Assembly: GCF_013248975.1 (NCBI RefSeq)
Contig: NZ_JABRWH010000001.1
Coordinates: 2,748,001 to 2,812,000 of the forward strand
DNA from: Neobacillus endophyticus
GTDB lineage: Bacteria > Bacillota > Bacilli > Bacillales > Cytobacillaceae
DNA length: 64,000 bases
Direction of reading: 5' to 3'
A program made the translations under genes and the position numbers. The notes beneath the pieces were generated by a model. That model was given only the letters and a program-made list of their open reading frames with translations, was not told where the DNA came from and did no database searches. Positions 17,901 to 26,248 of the stretch are shown piece after piece (within the stretch, counting starts at the first letter, position 1; every line of letters begins with the position of its first letter).

Positions 17901-18470
17901 TATGGTCTTGCCCTACAAATGTTAACCTATCTTGATATTGTCATGACACATTCAAATGAATTGGCCGAGGTGAAGGCAACACCTGCAGGAGTACTATATT
18001 TCCATGTTCATAACCCATTTATCAATACATCAAAAATGCTGTCAATAGATGAAATTGAAACAGAGATTTTGAAAAAGTTTAAAATGAATGGTCTAATGCT
18101 TAGTAACCCAAGTGTTATTCAGATGATGGACCAATCGCTTGAATCGGGTGATTCACAAATAATAGCAGCTGGTATTAAAAAGGACGGCCAACTGACTAAA
18201 AAATCAAAAGTTGCCAGTTTGCATGAGTTTAATGGTCTAAGAAATTATATTAGGGATCTTTATCAAAAAACAGGAGATGCCATTATGGATGGCAGTGTCG
18301 ATATTGCCCCTTATAAGCTGAAGGACAAAACACCATGTACATTTTGTGCCTTTAAATCGGTATGCCAATTTGATGAATCTATTGAAAATAACCATTTTCG
18401 AAACCTATCAACCTATTCCAAAGAAGAAGTATTACAATTCATACGTAAGGAGGCGGACAACCATGAGTAA
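14973..18470 (+). CDS. addB: ATP-dependent nuclease subunit AddB
   Basis: AddB (1165 residues) is one half of the AddAB helicase-nuclease that resects double-strand breaks to Chi for RecA loading. At the N-terminus is a Walker A, GRSGSGKT (about 8-15), used here structurally rather than as a motor. The C-terminal nuclease has VIDYKSS, and the four iron-sulfur cysteines are present: one in YNSCAFSHF (about 800) and three in CTFCAFKSVC near the C-terminus. It begins with ATG after a weak GGGGGAGA site and overlaps addA by 8 bases. Competence also uses AddAB, and comK lies nearby. Confidence 0.96.
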   Translation: MSLRMVIGRSGSGKTAMFLNEIENLLMESPKGSPIIYIVPEQMTFLSEYHLATETKLGGTIRTQVYSFSRLAWRILQETGGISRMHLTSVGLGMLIRKIIDEQKDQLKLFQRAADKTGFVQQVEQIITEFKRYCISPEELIRGTQELGINDTTAGKALQDKLSDLNFIYGKFEEEIFGKYIDSEDYFRLLSEKISASPYLREAEIYIDGFYHFSPQEYTIISELLKHSSRVSIAMTTDKLQLDSAPDELDLFRGASEACQTIYHLASMEGIEIEQLVTLKEPKRWKHSSLRYLEEQFDARPAVPYQDWTMIHLCQAVNRRAEVEGIAREIRELVRTKGYRYRDIALLIRNGADYHEIVEPVFTDYQIPFFIDQKSSMLNHPLIELIRSSLEVINSFWRHESVFRVIKTELIYPLRENPAKIREKMDRLENYCLAYGITGSKWTKKDRWIYRRIKGLELEAVTQTDAEKAVEQELNELKLMITAPLLRLSRRLKKADTGRKLCEALYLFLEELDIPDKLENWKNAAEAEGNLLKAREHEQVWNAVIDLLDQYVEILGNDSVTLKSFANILEAGFESLHFSLIPPALDQVLIGDLEKSRLNQMKVVFTVGVNEGVLPAKISDDGILVDEDREMLLTAGITVAPSSRIRLLDENFLAYKAFTAAEEILYVSYPLANEEGKALIPSPYIKRLRDLFPNINECLYVTDPSQISDDEQLNFVSNKSTALSYLNSQLQMKKRNYQIPALWWDVYNYYMRSSDKEQAKKVFTSLFYTNQTVKLSNETADELYGESIQASVSRMELYNSCAFSHFAQHGLKLSEREIFRLEAPDIGELFHAALKQIADIVQEQKISWASLSRQKCEELSKEAVKNLAPKLQNEILLSSERHHYIKRKLEQIITRASIVMSEHAKVSGFSPIGLEIDFGPNGKLPPLSFTLKNGNRMNLVGRIDRVDQAKNEDDGVFLRVIDYKSSEKDMNLTEVYYGLALQMLTYLDIVMTHSNELAEVKATPAGVLYFHVHNPFINTSKMLSIDEIETEILKKFKMNGLMLSNPSVIQMMDQSLESGDSQIIAAGIKKDGQLTKKSKVASLHEFNGLRNYIRDLYQKTGDAIMDGSVDIAPYKLKDKTPCTFCAFKSVCQFDESIENNHFRNLSTYSKEEVLQFIRKEADNHE

Positions 18471-21400
18471 ATATGTCATTCCTCCCAAGCCGGAAGGGGT
18501 CACCTGGACAGATGACCAATGGAAGGCTATTGCTGCAAAAGATAAAGATATTCTTGTTGCTGCCGCCGCAGGATCTGGTAAAACCGCGGTTCTAGTTGAA
18601 AGAATCATCCAGAAAATCATATCCGAAGAAGCGCCGATCAATGTTGATGAATTACTTGTGGTGACATTTACAAGTGCCTCAGCAGCAGAAATGAGGCATC
18701 GGATTGGCGAGGCGCTGGAAAAGGCTATTAATGCCAATCCGAGCTCAAGACATTTGCGAAAACAACTTAGCTTATTAAATAAAGCGTCGATTTCAACGCT
18801 GCACTCCTTTTGCATGGATGTCATTCGGAAATATTATTACCTGATTGATGTGGACCCGGATTTTCGGATTGCGGATGATACAGAGGCGCAGTTGATTCGA
18901 GATGAGGTAATGGATGAGCTGTTTGAAGACGAATACGGGAAAAAGGATAATGAAGCCTTTTTTAAATTAGTAGATTCATTTACGAACGACCGCAGTGATG
19001 CTGCACTAATGGAGATTATCCAGTCCGTTTATGATTTTTCCAGATCCAATCCATTGCCGGCACAGTACTTGCAATCTATTGTATCGATGTATAATGTGTC
19101 AGCGATAGCCAACATAGAAGAGCTTCCATTTATACAAACCCTCCTTTTCGATATTGAATTGCAATTAACAGCCGCTCGTGAAATGATTGAACGGGGATTA
19201 GAAATAACGAAACTTCCTGAAGGGCCTGCACCAAGGGCAGAGAATTTTTTAGACGACCTGCAGGTAATTGATGCCCTTATTTCAGCAAGGCAAGACTCAT
19301 GGAAAGCACTATATGAAGGCATGCAGACTTGGGCGTTTTCTAGAGCAAAGCCGGTCAAAAAAGGACAGTATGATGAAGAATTGACAGCGAAGGCCCAAAA
19401 GCTTCGTGATAAAGCCAAGAAGAAAATTCAGGATATAAAAGAAGAATTGTTTGCCCGCAGACCGGAAAGTTTTTTACACGATATGGAAGAAATGCAGCCG
19501 CTGATCAAATCTCTTGTTGATCTAGTTGAAGAATTTACAAAACGATTTGAATCCATCAAGCGAGAAAAAGGGCTTGTTGACTATGCAGATTTAGAGCATT
19601 ACTGTCTGGAAATATTGACAGCTGAATTTTCAGATGAGAACGGATTTAGACCATCTGAAGCTGCGATTGCTTACAGGGAGCATTTCAAAGAGGTTTTCGT
19701 TGATGAATATCAGGATACCAACATGGTACAGGAAACGGTTCTAATGCTAATTACTAAGGATAACGAGGCGACTGGGAATTTGTTCATGGTGGGCGATGTC
19801 AAGCAGTCCATTTATCGCTTTCGACTTGCCGAGCCAAATCTGTTTTTAGGGAAATATAATCGCTTTAGACTGGACGGAGCATCGTCAGGACTAAGAATCG
19901 ATCTAGCACGAAATTTCCGCAGCCGCAAAGAAGTTCTGGATGCGACTAACTATCTGTTTAAACAGCTGATGGGAATAAAGGTAGGAGAAATCGAATACGA
20001 TGAAGCTGCAGAACTTCGTAACGGAGCACCATATCCTTTGAATGAAGAGTATCCTGTCGAGCTTTTGATGATTGATCAAAGCCGCGATGAATCGGAAGAA
20101 CGTGCTGAAGCAGAAATGGAAACAGAAAGCGAACCAGCGGAATTTGATGCGACAGACATGGAGCAGTCACAGCTTGAGGCAAGAATCATTGCTTCCAAAA
20201 TTAAAGATTTAGTGGCGGAGAGAGCACCGGTTTATAATACGAAAACAGAATCCAACAGGCCTTTAATGTACAGAGACATTGTCATCCTGCTTCGATCCAT
20301 GACATGGGCGCCTCAAATTATGGAAGAATTTAAGCAGCAAGGAATTCCTATTTATGCTAACCTGTCAACAGGCTATTTTGAAGCAACGGAAGTATCCATC
20401 ATGCTTTCATTACTTCGAATCATTGATAATCCATATCAAGATATCCCATTGGCAGCCGTATTGCGGTCGCCGATTGTTGGCTTAAACGAGGAAGATTTGG
20501 CGAAAATTCGCATCCTCCATAAAAGAGGCTCGTTCTGGGAGGCAGTTTCATCGTTTTGTTTAAGCAAAACGGCAGAATCAGAAGAAGTGTTTTATGATAA
20601 AGTCCGTCAATTTTATGATTTACTAAAAAATTGGCGCGTCAGAGCGCGGCAGGGAGCATTGGCTGAACTGATTTGGCAGCTGTACCGTGACACTCGATTT
20701 TATGATTTTGTGGGCGGTCTGCCAGGAGGAAAACAGAGGCAGGCTAACTTAAGAGCATTATATGATCGCGCGAGATCATACGAGCAGACTTCTTTTCGGG
20801 GCTTGTTTCGCTTTTTGCGTTTTGTTGAGCGTATGATGGAAAGAGGAGATGATCTTGGAGCTGCCAGGGCGCTTGGTGAGCAGGAGGATGTCGTCCGAAT
20901 TATGACCATTCATAGCAGTAAAGGCCTTGAATTTCCTGTTGTTTTTATGGCTGGAATGGCGAGGAATTTTAACATGATGGATATTCGTAAGCCATATATG
21001 CTCGATAAAGAATTTGGTTTTGCTTCAAAATTCGTCAACCCAGAAAAACGTATCACTTATCCTTCATTGCCGCAGATTGCATTTAAACGAAAAAAGAAAC
21101 TGGAAATGCTGGCAGAAGAAATGCGTGTATTATATGTCGCGATGACACGGGCGAAGGAGAAACTTTATTTAACAGCAACATTAAAAGCCGCTGCCAAGAA
21201 GCTTGAGCAATGGCAGGATGTTTGCGGGCATCGTGATTGGCTGCTCCATGATTATGAGCGAGCTTCAGCAAACAGTTATATAGACTGGATTGGGCCGGCG
21301 CTTATCCGCCATCAAGACTCTAAAGAACTAAGATTTTCTTCGGGAATGAACAATATCGTTCCCGAAGAAATTACATGTCACCCTTCCACATGGAAAATAA

Positions 21401-22242
21401 CAATGCTGCGGGCGGAAGAAGTCCAAAAACAGTCCATTGCTGTCGAGTTGGAAGAGGATCATTTACTTGAAATGGTTCAAAAAGGGGAAGAAGTGCCAAT
21501 ATCCACTCCATTTTCAAATGAAATCACAGACAGGCTAGAATGGGAATACCCATTTTCCCAGGCTGCAACACATCGTTCCAAACAATCGGTATCGGAATTG
21601 AAGCGACAAGCTGAAAGGACTGATGAACAGAGCGGAACAGACCTTATCCGTCAGAATAAAAAAGCGATTTTAAATCGGCCAAAGTTTATGCAGGAAAAAT
21701 CCTTAACCCCAGCTGAAAGGGGAACAGCTATCCATTTAGTTATGCAGCATGTCGACCTTACAAAGCCTGTTGATAAGCAATCGGTTGAGGAACTTATAGC
21801 TTGGATGGTAAACCAGGAGTTATTAACGCCAGAGCAAGCTGAGATTATTGATTCTTCGTTAATTATTCAATTTTTTGAGACTGAACTCGGGAAAAGATAT
21901 TTTCAAGCTGCAGCGGTTCATAGGGAGGTACCGTTCACGCTTTCTTTATCAGCAAAAGAGGTGTATCCTGATTGGGCTGGGGCAGATGAATCTATTTTTG
22001 TTCAGGGAATCATTGATTGTATTCTGGAGGATGAAAATGGACTTACGCTAATCGATTACAAGTCAGATGGGATTACCGATCGTTTTAAAGGAGGCTTTGC
22101 GCAAGCAAAACCAATTCTTGAAGAGAGGTATAAACTGCAGCTTAATCTTTATTCAAGGGCGATTGAACAAATTTGGAAGCAGAGTGTCGCGGAAAAATAT
22201 CTATTTTTCTTTGATGGAGCCCACATTTTAAAACTTAACTAA
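18463..22242 (+). CDS. addA: ATP-dependent helicase/nuclease subunit AddA
   Basis: AddA (1259 residues) is the UvrD-type 3'-5' helicase and second nuclease of AddAB. Walker A is AAAAGSGKT near residues 32-40, Walker B/motif II is VDEYQDTN, motif III includes GDVKQSIYRFR, motif VI is VAMTRAKEKLY, and the C-terminal nuclease carries LIDYKSDGI around 1195. The ATG at 18463 follows TAAGGAGG and overlaps the end of addB, so translation is coupled; an upstream in-frame start at 18346 lies inside addB and is rejected. All helicase motifs look intact. Confidence 0.96.
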   Translation: MSKYVIPPKPEGVTWTDDQWKAIAAKDKDILVAAAAGSGKTAVLVERIIQKIISEEAPINVDELLVVTFTSASAAEMRHRIGEALEKAINANPSSRHLRKQLSLLNKASISTLHSFCMDVIRKYYYLIDVDPDFRIADDTEAQLIRDEVMDELFEDEYGKKDNEAFFKLVDSFTNDRSDAALMEIIQSVYDFSRSNPLPAQYLQSIVSMYNVSAIANIEELPFIQTLLFDIELQLTAAREMIERGLEITKLPEGPAPRAENFLDDLQVIDALISARQDSWKALYEGMQTWAFSRAKPVKKGQYDEELTAKAQKLRDKAKKKIQDIKEELFARRPESFLHDMEEMQPLIKSLVDLVEEFTKRFESIKREKGLVDYADLEHYCLEILTAEFSDENGFRPSEAAIAYREHFKEVFVDEYQDTNMVQETVLMLITKDNEATGNLFMVGDVKQSIYRFRLAEPNLFLGKYNRFRLDGASSGLRIDLARNFRSRKEVLDATNYLFKQLMGIKVGEIEYDEAAELRNGAPYPLNEEYPVELLMIDQSRDESEERAEAEMETESEPAEFDATDMEQSQLEARIIASKIKDLVAERAPVYNTKTESNRPLMYRDIVILLRSMTWAPQIMEEFKQQGIPIYANLSTGYFEATEVSIMLSLLRIIDNPYQDIPLAAVLRSPIVGLNEEDLAKIRILHKRGSFWEAVSSFCLSKTAESEEVFYDKVRQFYDLLKNWRVRARQGALAELIWQLYRDTRFYDFVGGLPGGKQRQANLRALYDRARSYEQTSFRGLFRFLRFVERMMERGDDLGAARALGEQEDVVRIMTIHSSKGLEFPVVFMAGMARNFNMMDIRKPYMLDKEFGFASKFVNPEKRITYPSLPQIAFKRKKKLEMLAEEMRVLYVAMTRAKEKLYLTATLKAAAKKLEQWQDVCGHRDWLLHDYERASANSYIDWIGPALIRHQDSKELRFSSGMNNIVPEEITCHPSTWKITMLRAEEVQKQSIAVELEEDHLLEMVQKGEEVPISTPFSNEITDRLEWEYPFSQAATHRSKQSVSELKRQAERTDEQSGTDLIRQNKKAILNRPKFMQEKSLTPAERGTAIHLVMQHVDLTKPVDKQSVEELIAWMVNQELLTPEQAEIIDSSLIIQFFETELGKRYFQAAAVHREVPFTLSLSAKEVYPDWAGADESIFVQGIIDCILEDENGLTLIDYKSDGITDRFKGGFAQAKPILEERYKLQLNLYSRAIEQIWKQSVAEKYLFFFDGAHILKLN

Positions 22243-22276
22243 TAGTTTGCTGATAGGCAAAATAATAAGGGAAACT

Positions 22277-22318
22277 AAAAAATGACATAGACCATCAAGA
22301 TGGTTTATGCCATTTTTT
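22277..22318. terminator. Bidirectional terminator addA / gerP operon
   Basis: GACATAGACCATC and GATGGTTTATGCC form a long stem with a two-base loop and two mismatches, flanked by AAAAAA on the left and TTTTTTT on the right. It separates the convergent addA and gerPF. Confidence 0.82.
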
Positions 22319-22536
22319 TAGTTGTTTCCGACAATTGGCTGATCGACTAAATTGGTGTCAAGTACATTCGTTCCGCTTAAGCCATTATTGGTTAAAACGA
22401 ATCCGCCAGTGTTAAAACCTCCAGAGCCTCCGAAGGTTTTTGTACCTGACTTTGGTGAAATATATATAGTATCGCCAAATTGCACAATTCCCCCAGATAC
22501 ATTCACGATTTGTACGGGTCCTATAATCGCTGGCAT
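22318..22536 (-). CDS. gerPF: Spore germination protein GerPF
   Basis: GerPF-like protein of 72 residues starting MPAIIGPVQIVNVSGGIVQFGD, followed by a glycine-rich middle (FGGSGGFNTGG) as in GerPA and GerPF. GerP proteins are made in the mother cell and are needed for germinants to pass the spore coat. The ATG at 22536 is chosen because AAAGGA lies eight bases before it and because family members start MPA; an upstream TTG would add six residues. Last gene of the six-gene operon, ending at the shared terminator. Confidence 0.9.
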   Translation of the reverse strand: MPAIIGPVQIVNVSGGIVQFGDTIYISPKSGTKTFGGSGGFNTGGFVLTNNGLSGTNVLDTNLVDQPIVGNN

Positions 22537-22579
22537 TGCAAACATCCTTTTCAATTAGGCTATTCATTAACATATGATT

Positions 22580-22969
22580 CTAGCGGGTCTCGTGTTCATG
22601 CCCATGCGGTAAAAGCTGGCGTATATGTTTTACCCTTGCCTCCATTGAAATGTTTCTTGAATTTCCTACATGTAAGACGGAGGCGTTCGAAAAACCTTTT
22701 ACATTGATATTTTTAACCTTAATAACGGATGGAAGATTGTGAAAAGTTAATGTGAGATTTTCTGTGATGGTAGGAAGTGTAATTGGTTTGATGATGACAT
22801 CAAAAGATGGTAAGTTCCCTTCGTTGCCATAAAAAACTTCTGCTTCCCTCTGCACCGCAAGTGCCCGGGAAAAACCATTTATTATGCGTGAATCACCGAT
22901 TTGAAAAATAGAGGAGTAAGAAAAAGTCTTAACGTGTATGAAGTCAACATTAGCTAGTCGTTCCAGCAT
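22580..22969 (-). CDS. gerPE: Spore germination protein GerPE
   Basis: A 129-residue GerPE-like protein. The N-terminal part has VKTFSYSSIFQIGDSRIINGFSRALAVQREAEVF, and the C-terminal part repeats the same idea (NVKGFSNASVLHVGNSRNIS), the S-S/A-x-hydrophobic-x-GD/N signature shared by GerPA, B, D, E and F. It starts inside the end of gerPD (20-base overlap), so translation is coupled. Mother-cell, late-sporulation expression is expected from the family. Confidence 0.88.
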   Translation of the reverse strand: MLERLANVDFIHVKTFSYSSIFQIGDSRIINGFSRALAVQREAEVFYGNEGNLPSFDVIIKPITLPTITENLTLTFHNLPSVIKVKNINVKGFSNASVLHVGNSRNISMEARVKHIRQLLPHGHEHETR

Positions 22970-23156
22970 AACCAGGGGTCACATCCGGCGCCAGCGGCAC
23001 AAATGGTCCAATAATTAATGATTCTGCAGGGGTATCGAAGGCAGAGGCCAATTGAATCGTTTCAGTATCACCAATCATGACAATGGATGAGCTGGAGACA
23101 CCAGTAATTTTGATGTTTCCTACACATAGTTCCCTGTTATATACTTCAAAGTTCAT
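22950..23156 (-). CDS. gerPD: Spore germination protein GerPD
   Basis: A 68-residue GerPD-like protein with the family signature ITGVSSSSIVMIGDTETIQL near residues 17-36 and a proline-rich tail. It is joined to its neighbours: its start touches the stop of gerPC at 23156 and its end overlaps the start of gerPE by 20 bases, so the three are translated as a coupled set. Confidence 0.9.
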   Translation of the reverse strand: MNFEVYNRELCVGNIKITGVSSSSIVMIGDTETIQLASAFDTPAESLIIGPFVPLAPDVTPGYAGTTS

Positions 23157-23764
23157 TAGAATTTCATTCCCTTCAAGTTCTCAGGCAAGTTACTCAAAAA
23201 TGTCAATACACCGTTTTGAATTTCCTGCTTCAGAAGCGCAATAATTTGTTCATCAACGGTAGAACTGTCCGCTGAACGATCGCTTGCAGCAGCTTTCAAA
23301 TGTTCATCGATTCGATTAGGCAGCTGTTTTACAATGTCTTCCTTAATGAAGGATAAATAGGATTCATTTGGAGGGATTCCTAACCGTTTTTGGGTTTCCT
23401 CAATAATCTGTGGTAAATCTGATTCAAGATATTGATAAATGGCCTCCTCAATTTTCATAGACCTTTCCATTTGTGCTTTCGGAGGCATTGGTGTATTTAA
23501 AGCTTGGTTTTGAACGGAAAAATCCTCGATCCCTGATAAGTCATTCGGATTTAAACCAATGGTTAAAGTACCTTCAAGCGTTTCAACCTTCAATTGGTCA
23601 AACTTGTATTCAATTCGATCGACATGAATGGATTTTTTTTCATCTAGTTGCTTGATTTCTGCCCTCATTATTTGAAGTGCCTGCTCAAGCGATGCGATTC
23701 TTCTTTCTAGTGCTTGAGTATACTGTTGCACCCATTGCAAGTATTGGTAAATATCCTGGTACAT
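23156..23764 (-). CDS. gerPC: Spore germination protein GerPC
   Basis: A 202-residue GerPC-like protein, the only GerP protein without the short beta-rich signature. The N-terminal 45 residues (YLQWVQQYTQALERRIASLEQALQ in part) form a likely coiled coil, then comes a beta-containing section (KLEVKYKFD-like, here HVDRIEYKFDQLKVETLEGTL) and a helical acidic end. Length agrees with B. subtilis GerPC (about 205). It starts 97 bases after gerPB ends, the only sizeable gap in the operon; the gap shows no clear hairpin or promoter. Confidence 0.9.
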   Translation of the reverse strand: MYQDIYQYLQWVQQYTQALERRIASLEQALQIMRAEIKQLDEKKSIHVDRIEYKFDQLKVETLEGTLTIGLNPNDLSGIEDFSVQNQALNTPMPPKAQMERSMKIEEAIYQYLESDLPQIIEETQKRLGIPPNESYLSFIKEDIVKQLPNRIDEHLKAAASDRSADSSTVDEQIIALLKQEIQNGVLTFLSNLPENLKGMKF

Positions 23765-23860
23765 CGGGAATCACCTCACACAGATGTGTAGGTAAATTAT
23801 ATTCATGAATCAAATGAATTAGTCCTACTTTTTATAAAGAGATTAAAACATTTATTACAT

Positions 23861-24100
23861 TCATCTTACCGGTGCTTGTAATGGAACAGCAGGAGCAAGC
23901 AGTTCGGGTGAAGGTTGACCAGCTGTCACTGAGCCCGGTTTAATTGCGGCCGGAGCCGGTTTGGTATATCCTCCGGTATTATATAAATAGGCCGCAGGCT
24001 TAATGATTCCGGCACTCCCGATTTGCAGAACAGAGGAATTAGTTATACCGCCAATTTTAATAAAATTGATATGAATTGACTGCTGGATATAAAAATTCAT
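23861..24100 (-). CDS. gerPB: Spore germination protein GerPB
   Basis: A 79-residue GerPB-like protein: N-terminal beta-rich part with INFIKIGGITNSSVLQIGSAGII (cited to 20 residues: IKIGGITNSSVLQIGSAGII) and a low-complexity proline/alanine-rich tail. The tail suggests coat association, which is inference. It follows gerPA after 16 bases. Confidence 0.9.
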   Translation of the reverse strand: MNFYIQQSIHINFIKIGGITNSSVLQIGSAGIIKPAAYLYNTGGYTKPAPAAIKPGSVTAGQPSPELLAPAVPLQAPVR

Positions 24101-24116
24101 TTATACCCCCCATTCA

Positions 24117-24338
24117 TTACATATTAAAGGTGTTTGATTGGTCAATAGTGTCAGGATCATACGTATTTGTTGAGCTGTATTGGTTTTGGACATCTAATCG
24201 TTCTCCTGTATTAAAGGAACCTGCCCCTGAGAAGGTTTTTGCAGCCGCAAAGGGCATAATTTTATAAACATCCCCAATGTGAAATACAGAACTGTTCCCA
24301 AGTGTAATAACCTGGGCAACTCCAACAATTGCTGGCAT
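24117..24338 (-). CDS. gerPA: Spore germination protein GerPA
   Basis: First gene of the operon: 73 residues starting MPAIVGVAQVITLGNSSVFHI and containing the glycine-rich centre FSGAGSFNTGERLD also seen in GerPF. The ATG at 24338 is chosen over an upstream in-frame start because AAGGG lies before it and all family members start MPA. Upstream, a sigma-K promoter is expected from B. subtilis, but I could not find a convincing CATANNNTA box. A hairpin-capable GGGCAG...CTGCCC lies in the leader. Confidence 0.9.
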   Translation of the reverse strand: MPAIVGVAQVITLGNSSVFHIGDVYKIMPFAAAKTFSGAGSFNTGERLDVQNQYSSTNTYDPDTIDQSNTFNM

Positions 24339-24504
24339 GTGCAACACCCTTTGCTTCATTCTCTTTAGCATCATATGTCTGGGCAGCTATAATGTGATTC
24401 ATCTGCCCAAATAAAATATCGTGTGATGTTGCAGATAAGAAATTTGAGAGTTTGTTCTGTTTCCATTATGCTAAAAACATAACGAATGATATGAGGTGAT
24501 GGGA

Positions 24505-25413
24505 ATGAGATTTGTAACAGCAGAACACAATCAGAAGGCACGGGTAGGGATCCTTGATACTGAAGGGAAAAAAATTCTTTTTATAAACGATGCTGAAAAA
24601 GCAAGGTCAGAAAAGGAAATTTATCCTTCTTCTCTCGTGGAATGCATAGCCTTAGGAGATCCATTTATTGAACAAGTAAATGATTTAGTGGACTGGGTTC
24701 AGACGAGCGGCAATATGGATTCTTTATACATACCAATTGAAGAAGTAAAATGGCTTGCCCCCATCCCAAAACCTTCCAAAAACATTTTTTGTGTAGGCAA
24801 AAATTACGCGGAGCATGCGATTGAGATGGGAAGTCCTGAAGATATTCCTGAACATATTATGGTGTTTACAAAAGCTCCAACAACAGTTATAGGTCCAAAT
24901 GAGACGATTTTAAATCATCATCTAGTCACAAGCCAGCTTGATTATGAAGGAGAACTTGCTGTAGTGATTGGGAAAAAGGGCAAGGAAATAAAACGTGAAG
25001 AAGCACTTGATTATGTATTCGGATATACAATCATTAATGATGTCACTGCTCGGGACCTCCAAGCGAGGCATAAGCAATTTTTCATTGGCAAAAGCCTTGA
25101 TACCACTTGTCCAATGGGGCCGTGGATTATTGATAAAAGCGAGATCATAAATCCCAATCGCTTAAATATTGAAACAAAGGTAAATGGGGAGGTTAGGCAA
25201 AGCTCCAATACAGAGAAATTTATTTTTCCTGTAGAAGAAATCATTTCTGTGCTATCAGCAGGAATGACCCTGGAACCAGGAGATATTATTGCAACAGGTA
25301 CACCTGCTGGTGTTGGTAAAGGATTTAAACCGCCAAAATTCCTGCAGCCAGGTGATCAGGTCGAGATTACGATTGAAAAAATTGGCACATTAACAAACAA
25401 AATTCAATATTAA
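24505..25413 (+). CDS. yisK: Fumarylacetoacetate hydrolase family protein YisK
   Basis: A 302-residue protein with an N-terminal accessory region and a C-terminal FAH catalytic domain (about 85-300). Metal and catalytic motifs are visible: CVGKNYAEHAIEMG, the ligand pair in LDYEGELAVVIGKKGK, and GYTIINDVTARDLQ. B. subtilis YisK, from the same position, acts as an oxaloacetate decarboxylase in vitro and interacts with the cell-shape protein Mbl; whether that holds here is inference. Start: GAGGTG lies six bases before the ATG at 24505, whereas a GTG at 24496 and ATG at 24499 overlap that site. Divergent from the gerP operon. Confidence 0.88.
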   Translation: MRFVTAEHNQKARVGILDTEGKKILFINDAEKARSEKEIYPSSLVECIALGDPFIEQVNDLVDWVQTSGNMDSLYIPIEEVKWLAPIPKPSKNIFCVGKNYAEHAIEMGSPEDIPEHIMVFTKAPTTVIGPNETILNHHLVTSQLDYEGELAVVIGKKGKEIKREEALDYVFGYTIINDVTARDLQARHKQFFIGKSLDTTCPMGPWIIDKSEIINPNRLNIETKVNGEVRQSSNTEKFIFPVEEIISVLSAGMTLEPGDIIATGTPAGVGKGFKPPKFLQPGDQVEITIEKIGTLTNKIQY

Positions 25414-25443
25414 TGAAAATGAACAATTTTCATTGTCATAATG

Positions 25444-25470
25444 AGAAAAGCTGCCATGGGCAGCTTTTTC
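25444..25470. terminator. Bidirectional terminator yisK / yisN
   Basis: AAAAGCTGCC (25446-25455) pairs with GGCAGCTTTT (25459-25468); A and T runs are part of the stem. Convergent genes on both sides. Confidence 0.87.
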
Positions 25471-25478
25471 ATATATGA

Positions 25479-26042
25479 TTAGGAAATTAGTTTTTCAATA
25501 ACAAGACGTTTTCCGGTATTAAGGGTGAATTCAAACCGGTCATTAACCTTTTCATAGTAACAAAAGTGATGCTGGACATTGCAAATTTGTTCTTGATTAT
25601 CAAAAACAATGAAGTTCACTCCGTCCTTCCGATGTTCATCAGAAAGAAAGGATAGATGATTGTAACAGTAAATACAATCATAAATCGAAAAATTCAGGGA
25701 GTTGAGGGTGGTAATGAATTGTACAAACGCATCATCATTAATCCCTTCCAAAAGCCTTTCGAGCGAATAGACCAAATGTTTTCGAATTCTGACTAAATCA
25801 TGGTCGCGAAGCATGGTTACTTCATTTCCGATTTGAATTTTGCCGGGTTCTTGCAGCCTGCCTTTTTTCCAACGATTCAGCCGGAAAATTTCAATTTCTT
25901 GCTGCAGGTATTCCTCTAACATGGCCGCTTCTTCTGTTTCTTCATCGAAAAATATCCATTGGTCATTTATTTGTTCAACCGTACCTTCTGTATATGCTCT
26001 TTTTTGAATATCATAGAGATGGATTCGTTGTTGTCGATTCAT
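25479..26042 (-). CDS. yisN: DUF2777 family protein (YisN-like)
   Basis: A 187-residue cytoplasmic protein of unknown function resembling YisN, which lies before asnO in B. subtilis. No membrane segment or nucleotide motif is seen. A cluster of four cysteines and two histidines in the second half (CIYCYNHLSF, then CNVQHHFCYYE) could bind a metal, but this is only a visual impression. The ATG at 26042 is taken because GGAGG precedes it by six bases; an upstream frame extension lacks a ribosome site. Divergent from asnO. Confidence 0.75.
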   Translation of the reverse strand: MNRQQRIHLYDIQKRAYTEGTVEQINDQWIFFDEETEEAAMLEEYLQQEIEIFRLNRWKKGRLQEPGKIQIGNEVTMLRDHDLVRIRKHLVYSLERLLEGINDDAFVQFITTLNSLNFSIYDCIYCYNHLSFLSDEHRKDGVNFIVFDNQEQICNVQHHFCYYEKVNDRFEFTLNTGKRLVIEKLIS

Positions 26043-26248
26043 AGTAAACCTCCGTGCCAGATGCATTCATTTTTCTTTTTTGACATCTTCTCATCATTTT
26101 AAACTCGAGTATGTTTAAAAAATTATGTAGAAAGTTGCTAAGCAATTTTCTCATATTAGGACAATTAACCAATTAATTTGGGCTGAATACAATAATCAAC
26201 ATGTAAGATGTGTATCTTCGAAGCTTTTTACGAAAGGAGCTGGAATTC

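Noticed and set aside
24339..24495. Sigma-K promoter for gerPA
   Set aside because: Expected from B. subtilis, and CACATTATA is one base from the -10 consensus, but no AC -35 lies at the right distance.
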